This document shows positions 23,740-31,161 of a stretch of 52,765 bases of DNA, one piece after another (within the stretch, counting starts at the first letter, position 1; every line of letters begins with the position of its first letter). The translations under genes and the position numbers were made by a program. This stretch comes from a virus. Location: positions 1 through 52,765 of the IMG/VR virus record IMGVR_UViG_3300009194_000002. One strand, 5' to 3'. The notes below the pieces were generated by a model. That model ran no database searches. It was given only the letters and a program-made list of their open reading frames with translations, and was not told the DNA's origin.

Positions 23740-24375
23740 ATGATGTATGTAGTTTATGGGATTACAGTAATAGCGGCAGTATTATTTGCAGGTTATCTGG
23801 GCGGCTTAAGGGCGGCCCAGATCTTAGAGGATCATAAGCAAAAGGAACATAAAAAGAAAGGTAGAAGCGGGCCTAAGTTACCGAACCACGTAAATTGCAG
23901 GTCTAAGCTACCGCCGGAATTTTACACAGTACTATTTGACAATAACTACAGCAAGGAAGATCTAGAAAAACTAGATAAAAAGTTAGAGGCAGGTCAATTT
24001 ATTATAACAGTACCTATTGATAAGAATGATCTTAAAGCTAGAATTGAAAACTTGGAGGATCGGCTGGAAGCTCATAAGATCGAAGCCAAAGGTAATTATG
24101 ACAGGCTCTTTAAATATGTAGACCATAATTTAGATAAAACAGAAACCCTTGTAAATAAGATTAATTCGGGACTAGATTTTGAAACTTTAAGTAAGATAGA
24201 AGAATTTACAGAACAGCTGATCGAGGAAAAGCCGCCGATCTGCAAACATAAGTACAAACAGCTGATTTTAGATTTTTACGGCGAAGAAGAATATAAAGAA
24301 GCCTGTATTTATGAAGTGCTTAAGGAAGGTAAGCTGGATATGGAGGAAGGGGCGCTTTGTTATGATGAAAGCTAA
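23740..24375 (+). CDS. Membrane-anchored coiled-coil protein (211 aa)
   Basis: An N-terminal membrane segment (residues 3 to 24) is followed by a basic stretch and a long charged helix (100 to 165). No catalytic motif. AAGGGGG lies upstream of two adjacent ATG codons. It follows the 3D and nested genes, so these membrane proteins may act together at the envelope. Confidence 0.7.
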   Translation: MMYVVYGITVIAAVLFAGYLGGLRAAQILEDHKQKEHKKKGRSGPKLPNHVNCRSKLPPEFYTVLFDNNYSKEDLEKLDKKLEAGQFIITVPIDKNDLKARIENLEDRLEAHKIEAKGNYDRLFKYVDHNLDKTETLVNKINSGLDFETLSKIEEFTEQLIEEKPPICKHKYKQLILDFYGEEEYKEACIYEVLKEGKLDMEEGALCYDES

Positions 24376-24994
24376 GTTACTTACTAACATAGGACCTTTA
24401 GAGTATAACTTCCCGGAAATGAAAACCCGGGAGGACGTCAGAACATATGTTAATAAAAAATTAAAAGGTGATAGGTTATTTCAATTTACAGACGGTAAGT
24501 TACTGGAAATATACGAGGATATGGAAATATTCGGCCTTGAAGTCTGGGAAGAAATCGAGGAAAATACTACAGCTGGGGAAGATCCTTTTAAGCCGCCGGC
24601 GCCTGGGCTGGATCTTAAAAAAGAGGAAAAATTCTTCCGCCGCGAAGGTAAAACTACTTATTTAGGTCACGATATAATTATTAAATTCCAGGGTTGTGTA
24701 GGACAGTATAAAATTTATTATCTGCCTGTATTTATTGAAACTGACAGAAATAAGGTAGAAGTTCGCCAGGATCTGGCCTTAAGTCCAGATAACCTAAAAT
24801 CAACCTTAAAAGACTGGGCCACAAGAAACTTAAAAGGCGAAACAGAAGAAATAGTAATCCCACCCGGCGAATTAGGCGGCTGGGAAGAAGCTAAGGAATA
24901 CTTAAAAGATTATGTAGAAACTGTAGAAGAAAGGATAGTCCCGGAGGAAAATAAAAACGCTAAAGCAGTCTACGGGCTAAGATCTAAGGAATAA
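24362..24994 (+). CDS. Hypothetical protein (210 aa)
   Basis: ATG 24362 is chosen because GGAAGGGG lies about 10 bases upstream; the longer frame from 24311 starts deep inside the previous gene without a site. Mixed alpha/beta, acidic, no known motif. It overlaps the previous gene by 14 bases. Confidence 0.7.
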   Translation: MMKAKLLTNIGPLEYNFPEMKTREDVRTYVNKKLKGDRLFQFTDGKLLEIYEDMEIFGLEVWEEIEENTTAGEDPFKPPAPGLDLKKEEKFFRREGKTTYLGHDIIIKFQGCVGQYKIYYLPVFIETDRNKVEVRQDLALSPDNLKSTLKDWATRNLKGETEEIVIPPGELGGWEEAKEYLKDYVETVEERIVPEENKNAKAVYGLRSKE

Positions 24995-25007
24995 AGGCGG
25001 TGAAATT

Positions 25008-25427
25008 ATGAAAAGTTACGAGTTTAAAATTACAATAACTTATAGCGGCAACTTGCAATCTGAGAGTGAAAAAGAAGCTATAAGTAAGTTAAGTAAAGAT
25101 AACAGCAAAGACTTAAATTTTACAGATACTGACCGAAAAATAACGGTAAATAGAGTACTCACAGGCAAAGAAAAGCTGGAAAAGCAGTTATATCCTGGGA
25201 AAATACCCGAGGGTACAAGCAAAGAAGCTTTTATAGAGTTTGCAGTTAAGAACTTTAGTGAATTCGAGGTAGCTGACGCCCTGGATCTCACAGAATTAGC
25301 GATCAGAGGTTCCAGGCAAAGCTTATACACAGCTGAACAGTTTGGTAAAATACTTAAACACGCTCTTAAATCAGGGTTTAAACCAGAAGAAATTAGACAG
25401 GATATTTACAACGAGTATTTAAGATAA
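25008..25427 (+). CDS. Hypothetical protein (139 aa)
   Basis: The first 50 residues look beta-rich (FKITITYSG), the remainder helical. AAGGCGGTG precedes the ATG. No family is recognised. Confidence 0.7.
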   Translation: MKSYEFKITITYSGNLQSESEKEAISKLSKDNSKDLNFTDTDRKITVNRVLTGKEKLEKQLYPGKIPEGTSKEAFIEFAVKNFSEFEVADALDLTELAIRGSRQSLYTAEQFGKILKHALKSGFKPEEIRQDIYNEYLR

Positions 25428-25457
25428 TTAACTAAATAACTTAAAAGGTGTGATTAT

Positions 25458-26048
25458 ATGGAAACTATAAAGATTAATAATATAGACTATAAGATCGAAG
25501 ATAGGGACTACTGGTTAAATAACGGCGATAATGTAAGCGCTATCCATATTAACAGGGGTTTACTATCTGTTTTAAGTGAACTGCCCGTACAGCGCTATAA
25601 TCGCTATTTAATGGAACTTGTAAGCAGGATCTTAATTTATGAAACTTTCTGGCCCGAAGATCCCGGGATAGATCACCAGCAGTTCGGTAATACGCTTTAC
25701 AGTTTTATGAGGTCTAATGAAGTTAGATCCTGGCTTCTAGAAGAAGATAACATACCTAATAGGGTAGTTATCAGAGATTTAGTTTACGATGTTATTATCA
25801 GCGAAAAGGGCGACCAGTTCCTGGACGCTACCGACTGTACAGGCCAGATCAAGCAAGGCCAGCTTAAGATCTTCATATTAAGCGGGATCCCAGAGCAGAG
25901 GAAAAAGGCTGTATTATTACACGAAATAACCCACGGCTTGCTACACGAAGCAGGGTTAGAGGATCACGACGACGATAAGATAGTAAGGCCGCTTACTAAT
26001 ATGCTTCATAACTTCTTTTTAGATAATGACTTTAGCTTTTTAAGGTAG
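25458..26048 (+). CDS. Metallopeptidase with a degenerate duplicate domain (196 aa)
   Basis: Residues 105 to 195 carry VLLHEITHGLLHEAG, an HExxH zinc site like those of ImmA/IrrE-type phage peptidases. Residues 1 to 95 appear to be an older copy of the same fold: I..NIDYKI, then HINRG, then RYLMELVSRILIYE where HEITH should be, then FGNTLYSFMRSN beside LTNMLHNFFLDN. The zinc ligands are lost in the first copy. Such peptidases can cut regulators, but no target is shown. Confidence 0.75.
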   Translation: METIKINNIDYKIEDRDYWLNNGDNVSAIHINRGLLSVLSELPVQRYNRYLMELVSRILIYETFWPEDPGIDHQQFGNTLYSFMRSNEVRSWLLEEDNIPNRVVIRDLVYDVIISEKGDQFLDATDCTGQIKQGQLKIFILSGIPEQRKKAVLLHEITHGLLHEAGLEDHDDDKIVRPLTNMLHNFFLDNDFSFLR

Positions 26049-26055
26049 GTGTAAA

Positions 26056-26208
26056 ATGGAAAATTCTGTAATAAGTAAGGAAGAAGCTTTAGAATTAATT
26101 AAAGAAAATAAGGTTAGATTAGTTAGTAAAATAGATCACGAAAAAGACGGCCAGGTAGATATTAAGTTTAGGATATATAAGCCAGAAAAGAAAGAAGGTA
26201 AACAATGA
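26056..26208 (+). CDS. Small charged protein (50 aa)
   Basis: A 50-residue frame after AAGGTAGGTG; its stop overlaps the ATG of the next gene. Rich in Lys and Glu, with a C-terminal strand (QVDIKFRIY). No function is recognised. Confidence 0.65.
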   Translation: MENSVISKEEALELIKENKVRLVSKIDHEKDGQVDIKFRIYKPEKKEGKQ

Positions 26209-26393
26209 AAACTATAATTGCTGAATGTCCGGTAACTAAACTACCAGAAGGGAAAACTACTATAAGCTTAGATCCAGGTATAGAAAAGTTAGAGGGTAAG
26301 GACTGGCAGGATAGATATAAGATTAGCGGCACCAATGTTTTAGAAATAGACGACACCGCGTTAGTAAGGGTTAGTTTAGAGGAGGTAAGTTAA
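26205..26393 (+). CDS. Small hypothetical protein (62 aa)
   Basis: Overlaps the previous gene (CAATGA) and the next (TAATG), so three genes are tightly coupled. GAAGGT lies upstream. Beta-rich with Pro and Asp turns. No family is recognised; a minus-strand frame over it lacks a ribosome site. Confidence 0.7.
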   Translation: MKTIIAECPVTKLPEGKTTISLDPGIEKLEGKDWQDRYKISGTNVLEIDDTALVRVSLEEVS

Positions 26394-26914
26394 TGGATCA
26401 TATAAGACCTAAAGGTATGACAGAATTAATAAGGTTTGACTATACTTGTCTGTGTGGTAAAACATTCCCTACCGCAATAACAGGCGAAGGTATAAGCGTA
26501 GGTGATACAGGCGGGACAGTCTGCCCCAGCTGTGAAAGAGAACAAGTACTAGAAAAAGAGGAAATTAAATATATTATTAGATCAGTTAGTAAAGGTAAAC
26601 GTAAAAAAGAGCCAGAGGAAGCGTTTAGGTTCAATAATACAGCTTTGTTAGATAATAAGGTGTTTAAGTACGCTGATGTAACAGATTTACAGATTAAAGG
26701 TATAAAAGACGACCTGCGAATAAATTTATTTGCAGATATAGCAGAAACTTTAGAAGGATTAGACCAAGGTTACCCAGAAGATAAAAAGTATAAGAAGGAA
26801 ATGTATTTTATTAAGGTACAGCTGGAAGAACTCTACGATCACAGGGTCCAAAGCCACAGGAACGGGGCAGAATTTAATATCAACGCTAAACTAGAAACTT
26901 ACAGTATAAAGTAG
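26393..26914 (+). CDS. Zinc-ribbon protein (173 aa)
   Basis: YTCLCGKTFP near residues 17-26 and CPSCERE near 44-50 form a zinc ribbon. A basic patch (KGKRKK) follows and a helical C-terminal half. GAGGAGGT upstream is a strong ribosome site. Probably binds nucleic acid or protein; the family is unknown. Confidence 0.7.
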   Translation: MDHIRPKGMTELIRFDYTCLCGKTFPTAITGEGISVGDTGGTVCPSCEREQVLEKEEIKYIIRSVSKGKRKKEPEEAFRFNNTALLDNKVFKYADVTDLQIKGIKDDLRINLFADIAETLEGLDQGYPEDKKYKKEMYFIKVQLEELYDHRVQSHRNGAEFNINAKLETYSIK

Positions 26915-26925
26915 AGGTGGTGTTT

Positions 26926-27447
26926 ATGGAAGCTACAGCCTATCAAGGTATGAGTATAGGCGGGAAAAGCGTTAATGAACGGATCAAGGAAGAAGTCTTA
27001 GATAAACAGCCCAGTATTGACGAAATGTTAGCCGCCGCTAATGATGATTTAGACGACTACGGTTCTAAGCTGGATAGACAGTATTTAAACGATAACGGAT
27101 ACTGGGAATACTTGCTGTGGCGGTATGAGAAGTCGGGAAGGTCATTAAGCTGGCGTGAAAAACTATTAAGTGAAGCGGTTAAATGGGGCCTATATTTATT
27201 AGGACTGAAAGGGGGTGATATTATGGCAGGTACAAATAAGGACGTTTTTACAGATAATCAGATTACTAAGTTAGCGCTGATCGGTGTTAATGAGATTATG
27301 GAAAACACAGACTTAGACGATAGAATGTATAAGGCTATGGCTAATTACGCTAAAAGAGAAATTCCAGGCCACGAGTTAGAACCTATCGTCGGTAAAATGT
27401 TTGTGGGTCTGGGGACTGAATTACAGAAACCAGAAACTACAGGCTAG
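26926..27447 (+). CDS. Last early gene, with a possible internal start (173 aa)
   Basis: ATG 26926 follows AGAGGTGG. The protein has an acidic helical first half, a short hydrophobic stretch (VKWGLYLLGL near 86-95), then a second helical part. At 27210 an AAAGGGGGTGAT stands before an in-frame ATG (27223), so a shorter 74-residue product may also be made. No family is recognised. A terminator follows. Confidence 0.7.
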   Translation: MEATAYQGMSIGGKSVNERIKEEVLDKQPSIDEMLAAANDDLDDYGSKLDRQYLNDNGYWEYLLWRYEKSGRSLSWREKLLSEAVKWGLYLLGLKGGDIMAGTNKDVFTDNQITKLALIGVNEIMENTDLDDRMYKAMANYAKREIPGHELEPIVGKMFVGLGTELQKPETTG

Positions 27448-27473
27448 AAAACTAAATAACTGGAACATAGTAA

Positions 27474-27516
27474 GTCGGGATCCCTGGAAAGATTAAAGCC
27501 AGGACCCGGCTTTTTT
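27474..27516 (+). terminator. Terminator of the early half
   Basis: TCGGG and CCTGG pair with CCAGG and CCCGG around an 11-nt loop, with small internal offsets, and TTTTTT follows (27511-27516). It separates the early genes from the duplicated element. Confidence 0.9.
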
Positions 27517-27530
27517 AATTCCCTAAATCT

Positions 27531-27836
27531 TCCAGTTTTGAAATTCTTAAAATCAAGGTCTATAAGTACTAGTACTATTAACTATTAGTTATACTACTAC
27601 TATACTATAACTATTATTATATTATTATATTATATATAGTATTATTAGTATTAGTAGTAATTGGTTTTGGTTGTTGGTTTGTTTTTAAAAGCTGGGGAAG
27701 TAAAAGAAAAATAAAATAAAAAATATATAAGGTTGTGTCTAGGGGGGAGGGGGTTGTAATTTTTTAAAAAATAATTTCAGAAAAACTTTAGGTTAACCCC
27801 CCCTCCCTAAAATAATTATTATATATTTTTTCTGAA
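27531..27836. repeat. Duplicated AT-rich element, copy B
   Basis: Matches the contig junction (52630-52765 plus 1-205) in the same direction. It holds a long AT stretch with TACTAC/GTAGTA-type dyads (about 27575-27660), a GT-rich run, G6-A-G5 at 27742-27753 and C7-T-C3 at 27797-27807. The G and C tracts and the A/T tail are unchanged between copies, and the sequence between them is not. It lies between the early terminator and the late promoter. No gene is seen in 27448-28146. Confidence 0.9.
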
Positions 27837-27921
27837 AACCCCTTTAGAGCGTAAATATATGGAAAATTCGAACAGTTTAAAGGGTTATTGCGGTTATTTG
27901 CTGTAAATTATTGAAATTTAT

Positions 27922-27930
27922 TGATATAAT
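27922..27930 (+). promoter_or_regulatory. Candidate late promoter, extended -10
   Basis: TGATATAAT (27922-27930) is an extended -10 box. No good -35 lies 17 bp upstream, so the promoter may need an activator. It is the best candidate for the start of late transcription, about 215 bases before the small terminase gene. Confidence 0.5.
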
Positions 27931-28058
27931 GGTAAATGAAGAAGTCTAGTTAGAAGTTTTACAGTTTTCTTTAATTCTTTATTTACAGTAAAGAAATCTG
28001 TAACTAATTACATATTTTTACATAATTTATTTAAAGAAGTAAAGAAGTTTTTATGAAA

Positions 28059-28095
28059 TTCGCAAAACGTCCGTTCATATTTTTTGAATTGCGAA
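28059..28095. promoter_or_regulatory. Candidate operator: TTCGCAA / TTGCGAA inverted repeat
   Basis: ATTCGCAA (28058-28065) and TTGCGAAT (28089-28096) are exact inverted copies, with centres 31 bp apart, about three helical turns. A second pair (TTCGTAA 28904-28910 and TTGCGAA 28921-28927) lies just after the small terminase gene. This pattern suits a DNA-binding protein, perhaps the small terminase itself or a late regulator. Confidence 0.5.
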
Positions 28096-28146
28096 TGTCC
28101 GAAAGGAAAATCATAGACTGCTAAGAAAGGGGGTCGCTACTCAAAT

Positions 28147-28899
28147 ATGGCAACATTTCCAAAAATTGACCTACCAAAAAATTACGATCCTCATGATCCA
28201 GAGTTAAAAAAGAAGCTGCACCCTAAAGCAGACGAGAAGAATTTAATCTTAGAAAGAAGTTACGGCCCTATCTTAGCTTGTGGGTCTAAAAAGAATAATG
28301 GCTGTAGAAATGTAGCTGGGAAAGGGACCGATCATTTAGGTTATGGTCGCTGTAAGTATCACGGTGGGAATAATACAGGCCCTAAAACTAAGAAGGGTAA
28401 AGCTAAATCTAGCCAGAACGCTAGGAAGCACGGCTTTTATTCTGACGCTTTACACGACGAGGAAGCCGAACTTTATAATGAGCTTTTAGAGAAAAAGGAC
28501 GAGATCCTAAGTTTACAGCACGAAATAACAGCGCTTAGGGCTAAGATAGTACTCTATCTAAAGAAATGGAAAGATAAATATAACCGACGCTATGAAGAAC
28601 AGCTTAAAGAAACTGGGGACGAAAAACAGGCCAGGGCTTACGCTGAACTTAAGACTAGAGTTAAATTTCAGCAGAAATCAGACGGGGGTTACAGTTATTA
28701 TACAGCTGGAACAATCGAGGATAACGCCTTAGATCGGGCCTTAAACACGTTAGCCCGGCTTATTGAAAAGCACGCCAGACTTACAGAGGATACGCCAGAC
28801 GATCTAGTTGGTAGAATTAATAGCGAATTAAGAGCCGCTAGCCAGGGCGAAGTTAATGTAAGCTGGGGATCTGGGCCACAAAAAAGGCAAGACAAGTAA
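28147..28899 (+). CDS. terS: Terminase small subunit-like protein (250 aa)
   Basis: Residues 45 to 75 hold Cys and His (ACGS, CRN, CKYHGGN), a zinc-finger-like stretch. It is followed by GPKTKKGKAKSSQNARKHG, a pattern common in small terminase or terminase-associated proteins of phages. A long charged helix runs from 95 to 165. Preceded by AAAGGGGG, and it is the first late gene. It should recognise phage DNA for packaging; the 47-bp array directly downstream is a candidate site. The usual gene order (small, then large terminase) supports the call. Confidence 0.75.
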   Translation: MATFPKIDLPKNYDPHDPELKKKLHPKADEKNLILERSYGPILACGSKKNNGCRNVAGKGTDHLGYGRCKYHGGNNTGPKTKKGKAKSSQNARKHGFYSDALHDEEAELYNELLEKKDEILSLQHEITALRAKIVLYLKKWKDKYNRRYEEQLKETGDEKQARAYAELKTRVKFQQKSDGGYSYYTAGTIEDNALDRALNTLARLIEKHARLTEDTPDDLVGRINSELRAASQGEVNVSWGSGPQKRQDK

Positions 28900-28943
28900 A
28901 AACTTCGTAAAATAAACGGTTTGCGAATATTTACATAAGAAAA

Positions 28944-29131
28944 TTAGATAGAACTATAGATCAGATTAATTTCTTGTTTTACACAGTTAATTAGATAGAA
29001 CTATAGATCAGATTAATTTCTTATTCTACACAGCTAATTAGTTAAAACTATAGATCAGACTATTTTCTTATTCTACACAGCTAATTAGTTAAAACTATAG
29101 ATCAGACTATTTTCTTGTTTTACATAGGAAA
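28944..29131. repeat. Four tandem 47-bp repeats
   Basis: Units begin at 28944, 28991, 29038 and 29085, exactly 47 bp apart, each holding ACTATAGATCAGA and a run TTCTT followed by TACA. Units 3 and 4 are nearly identical; units 1 and 2 share TAGATAGAAC at the start. Fragments lie on either side. There are no spacers, so it is not a CRISPR array. An inverted copy lies at 2971-3025. Candidates are a packaging site, a repressor operator set, or iterons. Confidence 0.95.
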
Positions 29132-29155
29132 ATAGTTACGACTGGGGGCGATCTT

Positions 29156-29286
29156 ATGGCAGATCAGCAAAACCGACACTTAAAGAGGTTAAAGAGGCAC
29201 TAAAACGGGCTGGGCTAAACCCTGTAGATTATAAGCATTTACCTTATAAAAAGTTACTGCATTTAGCTGGGTATAATACAGAATGA
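29156..29286 (+). pseudogene. Frameshifted small gene (about 43 aa if restored)
   Basis: ATG 29156 has TGGGGGCG upstream and reads MADQQNRH before an early stop. After the run of four A (29169-29172) the frame one base back reads smoothly (KPTLKEVKEALKRAGLNP, then HLAGYNTE) to TGA 29284, which overlaps the next ATG. One lost A would explain it. The site does not fit a standard slippery heptamer. A mutation or a sequence error are both possible. Confidence 0.6.
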
Positions 29287-29459
29287 CCCGCAAGAATAAA
29301 GATCCTTGCCGTGGTTGTGTTTGCTACAGCTGTAGAAAGTCCAGCCGCCACGGGGTAATACAAGCTTGCCCCCGCTGTAATGAGTGTAACGGTATTAAAC
29401 TACAGATTTGTAGGAAGTCGGCCCCTACAGAAGAAAAGGGGGTACCTTTCGAATGGTAG
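29283..29459 (+). CDS. Cysteine-rich zinc-binding protein before large terminase (58 aa)
   Basis: Eight Cys lie in two groups, CRGCVCYSC (9-17) and CPRCNEC (29-35) plus C43, likely binding zinc. The ATG overlaps the stop of the frameshifted gene, and its own end overlaps the large terminase start by 7 bases. A small DNA-binding gene at this spot is often an HNH nuclease, but the HNH residues are not seen here. Confidence 0.75.
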   Translation: MTRKNKDPCRGCVCYSCRKSSRHGVIQACPRCNECNGIKLQICRKSAPTEEKGVPFEW

Positions 29460-31147
29460 ATACTGACGGAAACCTGGCCTATAAGACAGACTTTGATTAT
29501 AAAGAGGATATAGACCCGATTAGTGGGGCGCCTAAATTGGTGGCCGTCCCGAAAACAGCTAAAGCGGCCAGGGAAGGTGTGCCTTATAATACTATTAATG
29601 ATTTAGGTGATCTTTTTAAGCGTGAAAACTTAAGGGAAGCCTGGCGCGTATTCCGGAAGAATGATCCGTTTGATTACCAGGTAGAAATAGCTGACGCTAT
29701 TATATACAGCTGTGTACAGGGCTTAGGCTGGCAGTTTGTGGTATTAATGACCCGCCAGGCAGGAAAGAACGAAACTTCTGCCTTTATACAGCAGTACTTA
29801 TTATTATACGGCTGGTACTTTGGGGAACAGGTAAGCGGCGTTAAGTTTGCGCCGGTACATAAACCACAGGTACAGGCTTCTATGGATCGCCTGGAAGGTG
29901 CGCCTACTAAAGATAGCGGCGGCCTGGCCGGATCAGTAGTTACACGGCAGTTATGGTCTAAGTCTGACGGCTTTAAGTACCATATCGGACCGCCGCGGGA
30001 CAGTAACAAATGGACCTTTTTATCTATTAACCCGACTGCTAACGTAGCTTCCCAGACTGCTTTTACGCTTTTAGAAGGTGACGAAGCCCAGGACATAGAC
30101 CGGGATAAGTGGGAACGCGACGCCCAGCCTATGGCTTCTTTCAATAATGCGACTACCGTATTCTGGGGCGTAGCCTGGACGAAAGACTGTTTTATCTATG
30201 AAGCGATCCAGCAGTCCTACGATATGGAAGAAAGGCTAGCTAAAAAACTGGATATAGGAAGGCCGAAGCTTGTTTTTAAGGTAGACGCTGACCGAGTTAA
30301 GCAGGTTAATGATAATTACCGGAAGGCTTACGAAAACCAGGTAGCGCGTTTAGGTGAAGATCATATCGCTATACAGACACAGTATAAATTAAACTTTGTT
30401 GACAGTATAGGTCGCTTTTTTAGTGACGAGAACGTGGCCCGAATGTATGCTAATAACTATCGTATGCGGGTAGGTCCGGAAAAAGGAAAGACTTACATAT
30501 TCAGTACTGATGTAGCGGGCCAGGAAGAAAACCCGACTGATCTAAAAGATTTTACAGCTGGAAAAGACAAGCGAGATAGTACGGCTTTAATTATCGGGGA
30601 ATTACAGAATGACGGGACAGTAGTTCCGGTTTGCTTGTATCATTGGACCGGGGAAAAGCACACAAGGCAAAGAGAAACTATAAAAAAGATTTTAAAACAT
30701 TGGAACGTAATAGGCGGCGTCTGTGACGCTACAGGGATCGGGGAACCCTTGGCTTATTACCTAATAGAAGAATTCCCGAGATTGGATATTATACCGTACA
30801 AGTTTAAGGCTAACGGGGACGAGAATAAATCAAAGCTGGGATATTTAGCTTATAATTATAACAGCCTTGATCTTATTAAGATCCCGGGACAGCCTACAGG
30901 GGAAGGTAACAAAAGGGCCGCGGAATTATGGAAAGAGCTTCGCTGGCAGATTAAGCACTTAATTAGAGAAGCGAAGAAAAAACAGCAGATTAACTGGCAC
31001 GTGCCGCAAAACGCGACGCCGAGATATGAAGGCCACGTACCACACGACGACTTAGTTACAGCACTATTTTTATTATTGCACGGCGCCTTTAATATTAAGG
31101 GCGGCCAGTACGGTGTAAGTATCCCAGACAGACGAGATCTTATTTAG
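29453..31147 (+). CDS. terL: Terminase large subunit (564 aa)
   Basis: The ATPase domain shows RQAGKNET (101-108) as the Walker A-like site and LLEGDEAQD (207-215) as Walker B with its catalytic Glu. The nuclease domain shows STDVAGQ near 353, GVCDATGIGEP near 423, and HDDLVTALFLL near the end, with the acidic residues that cut DNA. It drives DNA into the head and cuts it. Length is usual. The start at 29453 follows AAAGGGGG. An opposite-strand frame of 156 codons over it is a shadow. Confidence 0.95.
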   Translation: MVDTDGNLAYKTDFDYKEDIDPISGAPKLVAVPKTAKAAREGVPYNTINDLGDLFKRENLREAWRVFRKNDPFDYQVEIADAIIYSCVQGLGWQFVVLMTRQAGKNETSAFIQQYLLLYGWYFGEQVSGVKFAPVHKPQVQASMDRLEGAPTKDSGGLAGSVVTRQLWSKSDGFKYHIGPPRDSNKWTFLSINPTANVASQTAFTLLEGDEAQDIDRDKWERDAQPMASFNNATTVFWGVAWTKDCFIYEAIQQSYDMEERLAKKLDIGRPKLVFKVDADRVKQVNDNYRKAYENQVARLGEDHIAIQTQYKLNFVDSIGRFFSDENVARMYANNYRMRVGPEKGKTYIFSTDVAGQEENPTDLKDFTAGKDKRDSTALIIGELQNDGTVVPVCLYHWTGEKHTRQRETIKKILKHWNVIGGVCDATGIGEPLAYYLIEEFPRLDIIPYKFKANGDENKSKLGYLAYNYNSLDLIKIPGQPTGEGNKRAAELWKELRWQIKHLIREAKKKQQINWHVPQNATPRYEGHVPHDDLVTALFLLLHGAFNIKGGQYGVSIPDRRDLI

Positions 31148-31161
31148 AAAGGGGCTAACGT

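Noticed and set aside
24468-24665. Second + frame inside the gene at 24362
   Set aside because: No ribosome site and no organised protein pattern, unlike the nested gene at 23201.
27859-27906. 15-codon frame in the late promoter region
   Set aside because: No ribosome site and it runs into the promoter; probably chance.
28944-29131. Repeat array as a CRISPR
   Set aside because: Units are directly adjacent with a fixed 47-bp period and no variable spacers, and no cas gene is present.
29674-30144. 156-codon frame on the minus strand
   Set aside because: It lies wholly over conserved large terminase sequence, has no ribosome site and opposes all other genes.
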